Of a stretch of DNA of 64,000 nucleotides, positions 43,436 through 52,459 are shown one piece after another. Within the stretch, counting starts at the first letter, position 1, and each line of letters begins with the position of its first letter. The stretch is from an uncultured Lachnospiraceae bacterium (lineage in GTDB: Bacteria; Bacillota; Clostridia; Lachnospirales; Lachnospiraceae). The stretch spans positions 1 to 64,000 of the forward strand of contig CALWLA010000011.1 in the NCBI GenBank assembly GCA_944381405.1, written 5' to 3'. A model generated the notes under the pieces. It saw only the letters and a list, made by a program, of their open reading frames with translations, was not told where the DNA came from and searched no databases. A program made the position numbers and the translations under genes.

Positions 43436-44830
43436 TTACGACATAGGTGTCTGCCCGGAGGCCGCGCTTTTTTGCGTTCCGGACAGACGGCTGTATACCA
43501 GACCTGCCTCGTTCAGGATGGAGGATAGTATTCCGAATTCAAATGCCGGAATGTCCTGCTCCTCTGTCTGGTAGATCCCCACTGCGGCATAGATCTCCGA
43601 TTCGTTCTTGATGGGCAGATACAGGGCCCTGGCTCCGGTGTTCTGATCTGTTCCAAAGCCGGCCCTGCGGCCGGTCTCAAACACCGTCTGCACTGCCGCC
43701 CGGTCCGTTTCGTTGTCCAGCGGCAAAAGCTGAGATTCCGATACCCCGGGTTTGGGATACCAGGCAGGCCGCCCGATGCTGCCATCTCCCTTTTTCCGGT
43801 AAATCACCACGGACATATGCAGAAGCCTGATGAAATGCTCCGCAATGATCCGGTCCACATCCCGCTTGTTCCTTGCCAGCAGCAGGGCCGTGGAGCAGTC
43901 AAACAGCATATCCATCCGCAGGGAAGCCTTGTGGTGCTTTTCCGTCACTCTCCGGAACCGTCCCATCAGATAGGACAGGGTAAAGCTCAAAAGGAACATC
44001 AGAACAAAGGTCAGAAGGTCCATCTGCTCCTTGAACCGGAAGCTGTACCGTGGATCCACAAAGAAATAATTCACCAGCATCACCGCCGACAGGGAGGATG
44101 CCCCCAGGAAGATCAGGTTTCCGTCGATGGTGCTGAGCACCAGCACGCCGAACAGGTAAATGATCACCATATCTACATATGGCAGTCCCAGGTGTTGGGC
44201 AAAAAGCGCTACCGCAGTGCTCAGGGCCATCACCCCTACCAGCGCCAGGAGCAGCTGAAAGGCTGATTTTTCCTTGTAGGTCCCGGAGCGGATCGCCTCG
44301 TTGAGCTCTCCGTTTTTCTCCCAGGGCTCTGCGATGGAGCCGGGAATGATGTAGACGTCCAGGCTGGGGATCCGTTTCCGGATCTGAATGCCGATGTCCT
44401 TGTTCCGAAAAGAAAGCCGCTTGCCGGAAAGGCCGATAAACAGCTTGGTAGCTCCCGTCACATTGGCGGTTTCCGTGATCTGGGCCACGATGTCCGTTCC
44501 ATAGGCAAACAGGATCTCGATTCCGAAGGAACGCAGCAGCTGAATGCTTTCCGTGATATGATGCCGCTCTGTCTCTCCCAGCTCCTCGATGCGCCGCTGT
44601 TCCACATAAACCGCCTTTACCGGCGCGTCCAGCTGGTGGGCCAGGCGTACCGCCGCCCGGATCACTCTGGGGCAGTTGGGGGAATCGGACACCGCCACCA
44701 GGATCAGCTCATGCCGTTCTCCCGGCTGCTCTGCTCCAAAGGCCTCCTCCGTCTCTTCCATTTCAATGGTTTCTTCTATATTATCCGCCTCATCCTGCAA
44801 AACAGGATTCGGCTCCTTTGTGCCCTGCAT
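43436..44830 (-). CDS. Kinase-less KdpD-like protein (USP-DUF4118-GAF)
   Basis: A 464-residue protein. A USP-like domain spans about 40-170, four membrane helices of the KdpD DUF4118 type span about 190-300, and a GAF-like domain about 320-450. The HisKA and HATPase modules and the N-terminal KdpD ATPase are absent. The USP start reads V-A-V-S-D-S, then exactly 20 residues, then VKAVY, matching the S-x-S-x20-F-T-A-x-Y signature of c-di-AMP binding in KdpD except at the first two positions. It is divergent from the ktrB-like gene, so a K+-linked sensor role is likely. Confidence 0.75.
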   Translation of the reverse strand: MQGTKEPNPVLQDEADNIEETIEMEETEEAFGAEQPGERHELILVAVSDSPNCPRVIRAAVRLAHQLDAPVKAVYVEQRRIEELGETERHHITESIQLLRSFGIEILFAYGTDIVAQITETANVTGATKLFIGLSGKRLSFRNKDIGIQIRKRIPSLDVYIIPGSIAEPWEKNGELNEAIRSGTYKEKSAFQLLLALVGVMALSTAVALFAQHLGLPYVDMVIIYLFGVLVLSTIDGNLIFLGASSLSAVMLVNYFFVDPRYSFRFKEQMDLLTFVLMFLLSFTLSYLMGRFRRVTEKHHKASLRMDMLFDCSTALLLARNKRDVDRIIAEHFIRLLHMSVVIYRKKGDGSIGRPAWYPKPGVSESQLLPLDNETDRAAVQTVFETGRRAGFGTDQNTGARALYLPIKNESEIYAAVGIYQTEEQDIPAFEFGILSSILNEAGLVYSRLSGTQKSAASGQTPMS

Positions 44831-44982
44831 AGTTCGCTCCTCTTCCTCCGGCAGATCGCCGGTTTTTTGTCTTTACTTTCCCGCGGCAATCTCCTATAAT
44901 GGGGATACATTTTTTTCCTGATTATTTAACAACTTATATTATCATACTTTTTCAGGAATGATAAGACTGTTTTAGAGGGACT

Positions 44983-46332
44983 ATGAAACTTTTCAAAAAA
45001 ACGGAACAGATCACCCCGGCGCAGATCATCACAGTTGGATTTGCGGCCATTATCCTTTTGGGAGCATTGCTTTTATGCCTGCCCATTTCCACAAGGGACG
45101 GTATGGGAGCGCCCTTTCTGGACGCCCTCTTTACGGCAACCTCGGCCACCTGCGTAACGGGGCTCATCCTCCACGATACCTTTTCCTACTGGACCTTTTT
45201 CGGTCAGCTGGTGATCATTACCCTGATTCAGATCGGCGGCATGGGGGTCGTGACGGTGGCCATCACCATCTTTGTCTTAAGCGGCAAGCGGATCAGCTTA
45301 AAACAGCGTATCGTCATGCAGGAATCCATTTCCCTGTCCCAGCCCGGCGGCATCGTCCGCTTTACCGGTTTTATCCTCCGGTCCATGATCGTCATCGAGC
45401 TTGTTGGCGCGCTGCTGCTGGCCTATCGTTTTATTCCCCGGATGGGGATCGCGGAGGGGACCTGGGCTGGAATCTTCCACTCCATCTCCGCCTTCTGCAA
45501 CGCAGGCTTCGATCTGATGGGCCAGTTCAAGCCCTATGATTCCCTGTGCTATTATCTGGACGACCCTCTGATCAACCTGGTGATCATGCTGCTGATCATC
45601 CTGGGCGGCATTGGTTTTCTGGTATGGGAGGATGTGCTGAAAAACAGACTGCACTTCCGGCGGTACCGGCTCCAGACAAAGATCGTACTGCTGACCACTG
45701 CCTGTCTGATTCTGCTGCCCTCCCTGTTCTTTTTCTTTTACGAAATGTCCCTGCCCCAATGGGAAGGGCTTACGCTTTCAGAAAAGCTGTGGGGCTCCGT
45801 TTTCCAGGCGGTGACTCCCAGAACAGCAGGCTTTAACACCATCGACCAGACCGCCCTCAGCACCCAGTCCTCGGTGGTCACCATCCTGCTGATGATGGTA
45901 GGCGGATCGCCGGGCTCCACCGCGGGCGGCTTCAAGACCACCACCCTGGCGGTGCTCCTTTTGTGCAGCATCTGCTTTATCCGTAGAAAAAACGGCGTGG
46001 AGGCCTTTGACCGGCGCATTCCGCCGGCAGTGATCTCCAACGCCGTGACTCTGGCTTTTCTGTATTTTACCGGCCTGCTGTCCGCAGCCATGTTTATCAG
46101 CATCCTGGATGGTTTTCCTCTGCTGGACTGCCTGTACGAGGCAGCCTCCGCCATCGCTACGGTAGGCCTTTCCGTAGGGATTTCCGCCGAGGCCTCCGTG
46201 CCCTCCAAGCTGGTGCTCATCGCTCTGATGTATCTGGGCCGCATCGGCGGTCTCACCTTCCTTTACGCCATGCAGCGGAATTACCGGGCGCCTCTGTCCA
46301 AAAAACCGGAGGAGGGGCTGACGGTGGGCTGA
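44983..46332 (+). CDS. KtrB/TrkH-family potassium channel subunit
   Basis: A 449-residue transporter with four pore repeats whose filter regions read TSATCVTGL, SAFCNAGFD, VTPRTAGFN and SAIATVGLS, the K+ filter glycines of Trk/Ktr proteins. The third repeat's membrane break has Gly residues (GGSPGSTAGG) as the gate loop. Its length fits KtrB. GAGGG lies before the ATG. The matching RCK subunit gene is at 47889-48536, on the other strand and separated by an unrelated regulator. Confidence 0.9.
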   Translation: MKLFKKTEQITPAQIITVGFAAIILLGALLLCLPISTRDGMGAPFLDALFTATSATCVTGLILHDTFSYWTFFGQLVIITLIQIGGMGVVTVAITIFVLSGKRISLKQRIVMQESISLSQPGGIVRFTGFILRSMIVIELVGALLLAYRFIPRMGIAEGTWAGIFHSISAFCNAGFDLMGQFKPYDSLCYYLDDPLINLVIMLLIILGGIGFLVWEDVLKNRLHFRRYRLQTKIVLLTTACLILLPSLFFFFYEMSLPQWEGLTLSEKLWGSVFQAVTPRTAGFNTIDQTALSTQSSVVTILLMMVGGSPGSTAGGFKTTTLAVLLLCSICFIRRKNGVEAFDRRIPPAVISNAVTLAFLYFTGLLSAAMFISILDGFPLLDCLYEAASAIATVGLSVGISAEASVPSKLVLIALMYLGRIGGLTFLYAMQRNYRAPLSKKPEEGLTVG

Positions 46333-46357
46333 TGGTCCACAAATAAGCTTTTTCGAT

Positions 46358-46397
46358 CTGGTACCGATAATCCTGCTTATCGGTACCAGTTTTTTTA
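46358..46397 (+). terminator. Terminator of the ktrB-like gene
   Basis: Perfect 13-bp arms CTGGTACCGATAA (46358-46370) and TTATCGGTACCAG (46377-46389), loop TCCTGC, then a T run. The inner 10 bp (GTACCGATAA) equal those of the terminator at 482-518. Confidence 0.9.
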
Positions 46398-46433
46398 TTG
46401 CTTTGGTTTACATAATTTAATAACCAGGACCCT

Positions 46434-47747
46434 TTAGCCTGCCAACCGGTATCGGGTATTTTTCCCTTTACCCTCCCGGATGATCTGACCGCGGTCCATC
46501 ATCCGCTTTAACAGACGACCACAGCTGGTCTGGCTAAGCCCCAAACATTGCTCCGCTTCCTTTCTTGTAAAGGTTTTCTTTTTCTGGGCCAGCTTTTCCA
46601 CCTTACTTTCCTCGCTGTCGTTTTCTTCTGAAAGCACAGATTCACCCTCTTGATCCCTTGAAATATTCAGATTGGGCAAGGTTATCTTAAAGGCATTGTC
46701 CGATATTTCTATCAAAGGTTTCCTTCCGGTTCCGTCATAGGCCTCCATGATCTTCCTGATTCCGGTTCCATAGGCTTCGATCAGTTCCAGACGGTAAAAT
46801 ACATTTGCCAATTTTTCATTTCTACAGACAGAAACACCCATCATAACATCTTTCAGCGTTATCCCGTTTACCAGACCTCCAATGGATGTAAACTCGATTC
46901 GATCGGCAAAAATGCTGATCAGAGAGCTGGCTCGAAATGCGTACTCACGGTGTACCAGCAGATTTAAAAGCGCCTCTCTGACTGCTGCTTCCGGATAATC
47001 CCTTTGATCGATCCGGCGTAGCTTCTGGAAGGTAGAATGAATCTGATTTCGAAAATCGATATAATCATAAACCTCTTCCATCTGCTTAAACAACGATCCT
47101 GAAAATTCCTTCCGGTCTTTGAATTCATTTTGAGCTGTTCCTTCAAAAACCGCTGCTTTTATCGTATGCACGCACTGATCCGATAACAGCAAACCTAAAT
47201 TTGTATAGAGACCATCCTGGGTTACAAGGCCAAGGGTTTTCATTTGGGACGGTCCAAAGGGAATATTTCGCTCAGAAAATTCCTTTTCCGCAGTTTTAAA
47301 GGTCAGATCTTGTTCCAGAGAACGCATTTCCTCAAAATGATCCCCATCTGTTTCCTTGATCATACGCCTGATTGCTGTATTGGTAGCCGGAACAGAAGAA
47401 TATCCCTGTCTTACATATACGCCCTCCGGGCGAAGACCTTTTTTTGCAATATAATAAGGGCGTTCCGTACCTTGCTGGATATCCACAGCGACGATCTTTT
47501 TTCCATCCTCCTGCAATGTTTCATAATGTAAAAACATTGTCAGATCCGGCCTGACCGCATCCCGGACCATATTGCTGATCTGTAAGGCAGCACCATCCGG
47601 ATCTGCAAGACCGATCACTGATCCGTCATCTTGCACGCCAATATATAGCCGTCCACCTTCACCATTTGCAAAGGCCACAACTTCTTTTTTTATCTCTTCT
47701 GTTACAGTTGCCTTTAATTCAATGGTTTCGCTCTCCTGAAAAATCAC
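46434..47747 (-). CDS. AlbA_2 (Schlafen-type) ATP-binding regulator with winged helix
   Basis: A 437-residue protein. An AlbA_2 domain covers about 1-130 (ETIELKATVTEEIKKEVVAFANGEGG), a HATPase_c_4 domain with AVREALLNLLVHREY about 240-340, and a C-terminal winged helix about 375-437 (FTRKEAEQCLGLSQTSCGRL). These proteins are annotated as transcriptional regulators; the activity is not established. The start is GTG with AAGGAGGGG upstream. It lies between ktrB- and ktrA-like genes and looks inserted. Tandem repeats overlap its promoter. Confidence 0.8.
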   Translation of the reverse strand: MIFQESETIELKATVTEEIKKEVVAFANGEGGRLYIGVQDDGSVIGLADPDGAALQISNMVRDAVRPDLTMFLHYETLQEDGKKIVAVDIQQGTERPYYIAKKGLRPEGVYVRQGYSSVPATNTAIRRMIKETDGDHFEEMRSLEQDLTFKTAEKEFSERNIPFGPSQMKTLGLVTQDGLYTNLGLLLSDQCVHTIKAAVFEGTAQNEFKDRKEFSGSLFKQMEEVYDYIDFRNQIHSTFQKLRRIDQRDYPEAAVREALLNLLVHREYAFRASSLISIFADRIEFTSIGGLVNGITLKDVMMGVSVCRNEKLANVFYRLELIEAYGTGIRKIMEAYDGTGRKPLIEISDNAFKITLPNLNISRDQEGESVLSEENDSEESKVEKLAQKKKTFTRKEAEQCLGLSQTSCGRLLKRMMDRGQIIREGKGKNTRYRLAG

Positions 47748-47787
47748 AGGCTCCCCTCCTTTTTGTTTTCTGATAACTTTCTAGTCA

Positions 47788-47806
47788 TATTCTAACCATT
47801 CTAACC
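47788..47806. repeat. Tandem 9-bp repeats within the AlbA_2 gene promoter
   Basis: Two adjacent ATTCTAACC units. On the minus strand they fill the spacer and -10, so they look like an autoregulatory site. Confidence 0.5.
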
Positions 47807-47817
47807 ATTCTTGTCAA
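47789..47817 (-). promoter_or_regulatory. Promoter of the AlbA_2 regulator gene
   Basis: Minus strand TTGACA (47817-47812), 17-nt spacer, TAGAAT (47794-47789): a near-consensus promoter, 40 nt before the GTG start. Confidence 0.7.
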
Positions 47818-47826
47818 TCTATGGTC

Positions 47827-47854
47827 AGAAAAAGACGGGGGCTTCCCCCGTCTT
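47827..47854 (-). terminator. Terminator of the murA-ktrA unit
   Basis: Arms AAGACGGGGG (47832-47841) and CCCCCGTCTT (47845-47854) with a 3-nt loop; on the minus strand TTTTTC follows. Confidence 0.85.
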
Positions 47855-47871
47855 CCTTCATTTCAATATAG

Positions 47872-47880
47872 TTATCCACA
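47872..47880 (+). other. Isolated consensus DnaA box
   Basis: TTATCCACA, a perfect 9-mer in the gap after the ktrA-like gene, 15 kb from dnaA. With no partner boxes it could be a titration site or chance. Confidence 0.3.
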
Positions 47881-47888
47881 ATCCCTGT

Positions 47889-48536
47889 TTAGAAATGTGT
47901 AAATTTGTTGACATCCTTGTTGGTTCCCAGGATAAACATCAGCTCGGAGCCGGTAAAGGTATAGTCCGGGCTGGGAAGGGAAACCACCTCTCCGCCCCGG
48001 CGCAGGGCAACGATGTTGATGCTGTATTTCTGCCGGACCTTCAGCTCCGCGATGGTCTTGCCCATCCATGCCGCCGGTACCGGCGTCTCATAGATGGAAA
48101 CCTCCTCTGTCAGAGGAATATAGTCAAAGACATTATCCGCGCTGAAACGCACTGCTGCCCAAACCGCCTCGTGCCGCTCCGGATAAACCACCTCGTTGGC
48201 GCCGTTCCGCAGCAAAAGTCTGGCGTGCATGTCCCGGGAAGCCCTGGAGATGACCATTCTCGCGCCATGGTCCTTCAGCAGGGAGGTGATGATCAGGGAG
48301 TTCTGAAAATTGTCCCCGATGGCCACAAAACAGAGATCGAAGTTCTTGACTCCCAGGCTTTTGATAAACTCATCGTTGGTAGCATCTCCGATCTGCGCAT
48401 TGGTCACATAGGGAAGCGCTTGATTGACCCGGTCCTCATCCTGGTCCACCGCCAGCACTTCATGTCCAAGCTCCTGGAGCTTTTCTGCCATATGCCGTCC
48501 AAAACGGCCCATTCCGATAATCAGTATGGATTTCAT
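47889..48536 (-). CDS. KtrA/TrkA-family potassium regulator
   Basis: A 215-residue protein with an RCK_N Rossmann domain (ILIIGMGRFGRHMAEKL, NAD/ATP-binding Gly motif, then VDQDEDRV) and an RCK_C domain (about 140-215) of the type that binds c-di-AMP in other Firmicutes. It gates the KtrB-like channel. It starts directly after the murA stop (TAA-ATG), so its expression may track cell-wall synthesis. Confidence 0.9.
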   Translation of the reverse strand: MKSILIIGMGRFGRHMAEKLQELGHEVLAVDQDEDRVNQALPYVTNAQIGDATNDEFIKSLGVKNFDLCFVAIGDNFQNSLIITSLLKDHGARMVISRASRDMHARLLLRNGANEVVYPERHEAVWAAVRFSADNVFDYIPLTEEVSIYETPVPAAWMGKTIAELKVRQKYSINIVALRRGGEVVSLPSPDYTFTGSELMFILGTNKDVNKFTHF

Positions 48537-49829
48537 TTAGCCTACCTTCAGCTTGAATTTTGCCGCTTCCTTGTCGGAATCCACCTTTTCGATGATTCCG
48601 CCGCAGCCCTTTATCTTTTCCTCAAAGCACTCATAGCCCCGCTGGATATAACCGATCTCATCCACGGAGGTGAAGCCCTGGGCTGCAAGGCCTGCGATCA
48701 CCAGCGCAGCGCCTGCCCGCAGATCCGGTGCGCTGACCCTGGCTCCGGAAAATCCCTCGATGCCGTCGATCACCGCCACGTTGCCTTCCACCTTGATGTT
48801 GCCGCCCATGCGGGCCAGCTCATCCACATATTTGAATCTGTTTTCAAAAATACTTTCCGTCACCATGCTGGTTCCCTCAGCCAGGGACAGGGTGACTGCG
48901 ATCTGAGGCTGCATATCCGTAGGAAATCCCGGATAGGGCAGGGTCTTGATATCCGTATGCCGCTGTACCTTTGCGCCGATCACCCGCACAGCCTCGTCGT
49001 ATTCCTCTACCTCATTGCCCATTTCCAGAAGCTTTGCGGTAATGGATTCCAGGTGTTTGGGAATCACGTTCTTGATCAGCAGGTTGCCCCGGGTCGCCGC
49101 AGCCATGCACATGAAAGTGCCGGCTTCGATCTGATCCGGAATGATGGAATATTCTGTCTTGTGCAGCTTGCGGACGCCGTCGATGCGGATGGTGTCCGTA
49201 CCTGCGCCCTTGATATTGGCACCCATGCTGTTCAGGAAGTTGGCCACATCGACGATGTGGGGCTCCTTTGCCGCATTTTCCAGGATGGTGCGGCCCTCCG
49301 CCATGACTGCCGCCATCATCACGTTGATGGTGGCGCCTACGGAAACCACATCAAAATAAATATGAGCTGCTGCAAGGCGCTCCGCCTTTGCCACCACTGC
49401 GCCCCGGACGATCCGTACGTCAGCCCCCAGGGCCTTAAAGCCCTTCAGATGCTGGTCGATGGGTCTTGATCCGATGTTGCAGCCGCCTGGCAGCGGAACC
49501 TTTGCACTCTTATATTTTCCGAGGAGCGCTCCGATAAAATAATAGGAAGCGCGGATCCGGCGGATGAAATCGTCGTCCACGGAAACTTCCTTGATGCCCC
49601 CGGCGTTGATCTCCACCGTATGGCGGTCGATGCGGTCCACCCTGGCGCCGATCTCTGAGATGGCCTCCAGCATGACGTTGATATCCCGCACGTCCGGCAG
49701 GTTATCGATATGGACGGTCTCGTCTGTCATGATGGCAGCTGCCAGAATACCCAGCGCTGCATTTTTTGCGCCGCCGATCGTTACTTCTCCACAAAGCGGC
49801 TTGCCGCCCTTGATGATAAACTGTTCCAT
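48537..49829 (-). CDS. murA: UDP-N-acetylglucosamine 1-carboxyvinyltransferase
   Basis: A 430-residue enzyme of the EPSP-synthase fold that makes the first committed peptidoglycan precursor from UDP-GlcNAc and phosphoenolpyruvate. The active-site Cys117 lies in PGGCNIGSRPIDQH. Cys here predicts fosfomycin sensitivity, unlike the Asp variants. KGGKPLCGEVTIGGAKNAAL is the typical start. ATG 49829 is chosen with GAGGAAG upstream; the frame could extend upstream to 49883. It is tightly linked to the ktrA-like gene. Confidence 0.95.
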   Translation of the reverse strand: MEQFIIKGGKPLCGEVTIGGAKNAALGILAAAIMTDETVHIDNLPDVRDINVMLEAISEIGARVDRIDRHTVEINAGGIKEVSVDDDFIRRIRASYYFIGALLGKYKSAKVPLPGGCNIGSRPIDQHLKGFKALGADVRIVRGAVVAKAERLAAAHIYFDVVSVGATINVMMAAVMAEGRTILENAAKEPHIVDVANFLNSMGANIKGAGTDTIRIDGVRKLHKTEYSIIPDQIEAGTFMCMAAATRGNLLIKNVIPKHLESITAKLLEMGNEVEEYDEAVRVIGAKVQRHTDIKTLPYPGFPTDMQPQIAVTLSLAEGTSMVTESIFENRFKYVDELARMGGNIKVEGNVAVIDGIEGFSGARVSAPDLRAGAALVIAGLAAQGFTSVDEIGYIQRGYECFEEKIKGCGGIIEKVDSDKEAAKFKLKVG

Positions 49830-49897
49830 AAAAACTTCCTCACTATGGAAAAGAGCATCAAAACAATCTTTGATGCTCTTCATTATCGTGTCTATAT

Positions 49898-49925
49898 ATT
49901 ATAGCATATTTTCCGGAAAAGTAAA
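49898..49925 (-). promoter_or_regulatory. Promoter of the murA gene
   Basis: Minus strand TTTACT (49925-49920), 16-nt spacer, TATAAT (49903-49898). The -35 lies at the end of the preceding intergenic stretch. Confidence 0.5.
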
Positions 49926-49933
49926 CCTTGAAG

Positions 49934-52450
49934 CTATTCCTCCAGATAAAGGCCGCAGATAAAAGCGTTCTGGTTCTCCGCAAAGTAATGCTCCGCGTCC
50001 TCCAGGCCCATGGGAATCTCCTCCTCAGGCGCCTCCGGATCCACCAGATATACGTTGAAATTGTCAAAGCTGCTCAGCAGCCGGTACTGACCGTTTTCCA
50101 GATATGCCGCCACCGGGTAGCCCTGGTACACATAGTATAGCACCTGGTTTAAGGACAGGCCCTGTCCGTTCAAAAGATACCAGCCGTCCTCGTATTTCCG
50201 GCTTCCGGAAAATTCCGAAAGGTGCTGCAGGAAGCCTTCTGCAGCGTCGGAATCGATCTGCGCCCTTCCCCTGCTCTCCCTGTCCGTCCGGTTATACAGG
50301 AGATATCCGTCCTTGTCCTTTACCCAGCCAAAGCCATCGTAGCAGAGATTGACTGCGGTTTCAAAGTCATGGGATTCTCCCACCAGCTGTCCCTGGGCGT
50401 ATGCGGTGAAATGGATCTGATTTTCCGGTTCTTCATGCTGCATCAGCTCTATGGTGCCGGAGCGCTCATAGGAGATCTTCCTGGGAACGCTCACCTTAAG
50501 GCTCCGGGTGGTCCGGATCTCCTGATCCAGCTCCACATAGTAAATGCGGTTCCGGTCCTCCGTAATGCTGCTGCCGATATTTGCCAGGGCGGTATCCGCC
50601 ATCTCCTGCTGGTAAATGATGGTATCCTCGTTGATCTCATGGTAGGAATGGCCGCTTTCATCCCCTTCGTTCTTCCGCACCTGGGTCAGATGGATGCGAC
50701 TGCCTTCTATGGCGGCCCGCTCCACATAAATGCCCTCCTTCTGGTAGGTCATCAAAGCCTCCAGGCTGCCGGGAGACACGATCTCCAGCTTGTACATGGG
50801 CAGGGCGCGGATACAGCCTGCCAGCATCCACTGATCGTTTTCCCTGGCGCTTCCGTACACCAGGTCCTGCTCCATAAAGCCCAGCACCCGCAGATAATCT
50901 CCCTCCGAGGATGTAATGGTCCTGGTGCTTCCGCTGAGGATGTCCATGAACCGCAGGGAACGAGACTCGTATAAGGGGCCGTCCTGCCATGCCACCTTGG
51001 TCTGATCCCGGCTGATGGCATAGTTGCCGTCGATGAGACCGTTGGCGATCTCCATCATTTCCAGGGATTTCAGGTCGATGGCCGCGATGGAACCGTTCTG
51101 TTTCAGATAAAACATGTCGCTGGGGCCCTTGATGCACAGCTCTGAAAGCTCCAGCGCGATCTGCTCATAGGTTTCCGCCACAGGAAGGAAAAAGCTTTCC
51201 GTCATGGTGTCGTTGGAACGGCTGTACTGATAATAGGCGATACCGTTCCAGCCCTCGTGCTGTCCCCGATTCATATAGCCGTAAACCACAAAATCCACAT
51301 CTCCGTTGTCCTCTATGGACAGGATCCGGATGCCGTGCCGGTCATAGTTCGCCCTGACGCCGTCATCCACGCCGCTGCGGAAGGAAAAGACGTTTGTGGC
51401 CCGCTTGTTGTCCTGATCGTACACCCAGAGCTCCCGGTTGGCGGTAAAGGCGATATAGCGGTCATTTTCTGATTTTTCCGCCTGAAGGATCCGAGGATCC
51501 GTAATGCCCAGCAGGATCCGCTTTCCGCTGAACAGAGTCTTGTTTCCTTCAAAGATCTGATTTGTGGTGCGTACATAATCCATCAGATAGATGCGTTCCG
51601 CTCCTACCCGCATGGTATACTCGTCCACCACCTGATAGCGTTCCGTCTCTCCCATTTCGTTCTGCCGGGTGGTCATATAGTGGAGCTCCACAGCTCCCAT
51701 GATCCCGTCAAATTCCTTCAGGCACACATCGATATCCGTAGCCAGCTGCATGCCCGTGTCTCCCCAGGTCAACTGGGAGAAATTGGAGCGCAGGGTCACC
51801 CTGCCGAGGCTTGTATTGTCTTCCTCGTTATTGGTTTCCAGATAGGTGGTCAGATCCCTGGCTGCATCATAATCAAAGGTCTTTTCCGCAAACTCCCTTG
51901 CAAAACGGAGCATCTGTTCCCCGTTGGTGCTGTCTGTCCACAGGATCCGGGTATAATAATGGATCTCCTGCTCTCCCGTATCGATCTTGAGGCTCAGAAG
52001 GTACTGGGTGTCCTTTTCGATGAGATTCTGGATGGGAAGCTCCGCATAAACGTTTCCGTCCTCTCTGCGGAAATCATCCACCGTCGTCCGTTCGATGAAA
52101 TGCTCCAGATCCAGGCTCCGGATCTCATAGGAGATCCCGGTGATCATGTTGTTATATTCCGCGATCCGCAGGGAAAGCCGCCGGTCCTCCGGCAGCGGCG
52201 TAATGCTGTCCGAGGAAGCGGCGTTTCCCATATCCTGCAGGTATCCGTGCATACAGTTGAGCTCCTGCCCATAGGCAGAGGCGTATACCACCGGAAGGGT
52301 AGGCTCCGCCATGGAGGTATACACGGTAAATTCCTTTTCCGTATTGAAAAAGCTCCACACAAAATAACCCGTCAGGGCAGCCAGGAATACCGCTGCCAGA
52401 ACGATCGTCCTTATGAGGGCTTTTCTTTTTTTTCTGCCTGTTTTTGCCAT
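49934..52450 (-). CDS. Membrane-anchored extracellular protein of unknown function
   Basis: An 838-residue protein with a basic start (MAKTGRKKRKALIR), one membrane helix (about 13-33), and a large outside part. About 330-640 reads like a series of beta repeats (a possible propeller: VWVYDQDN-like and YLKQNGSIAAIDLKS motifs). About 760-830 (LNQVLYYVYQGYPVAAYLE, then SFDNFNVYLVDPE) resembles the end of C39-like peptidase domains, but no Cys or His of an active site is obvious. CGGAG lies before the ATG. It follows DUF4446 by 9 nt, in the parAB neighbourhood. I do not recognise the family. Confidence 0.5.
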   Translation of the reverse strand: MAKTGRKKRKALIRTIVLAAVFLAALTGYFVWSFFNTEKEFTVYTSMAEPTLPVVYASAYGQELNCMHGYLQDMGNAASSDSITPLPEDRRLSLRIAEYNNMITGISYEIRSLDLEHFIERTTVDDFRREDGNVYAELPIQNLIEKDTQYLLSLKIDTGEQEIHYYTRILWTDSTNGEQMLRFAREFAEKTFDYDAARDLTTYLETNNEEDNTSLGRVTLRSNFSQLTWGDTGMQLATDIDVCLKEFDGIMGAVELHYMTTRQNEMGETERYQVVDEYTMRVGAERIYLMDYVRTTNQIFEGNKTLFSGKRILLGITDPRILQAEKSENDRYIAFTANRELWVYDQDNKRATNVFSFRSGVDDGVRANYDRHGIRILSIEDNGDVDFVVYGYMNRGQHEGWNGIAYYQYSRSNDTMTESFFLPVAETYEQIALELSELCIKGPSDMFYLKQNGSIAAIDLKSLEMMEIANGLIDGNYAISRDQTKVAWQDGPLYESRSLRFMDILSGSTRTITSSEGDYLRVLGFMEQDLVYGSARENDQWMLAGCIRALPMYKLEIVSPGSLEALMTYQKEGIYVERAAIEGSRIHLTQVRKNEGDESGHSYHEINEDTIIYQQEMADTALANIGSSITEDRNRIYYVELDQEIRTTRSLKVSVPRKISYERSGTIELMQHEEPENQIHFTAYAQGQLVGESHDFETAVNLCYDGFGWVKDKDGYLLYNRTDRESRGRAQIDSDAAEGFLQHLSEFSGSRKYEDGWYLLNGQGLSLNQVLYYVYQGYPVAAYLENGQYRLLSSFDNFNVYLVDPEAPEEEIPMGLEDAEHYFAENQNAFICGLYLEE

Positions 52451-52459
52451 TCTGCTCCG

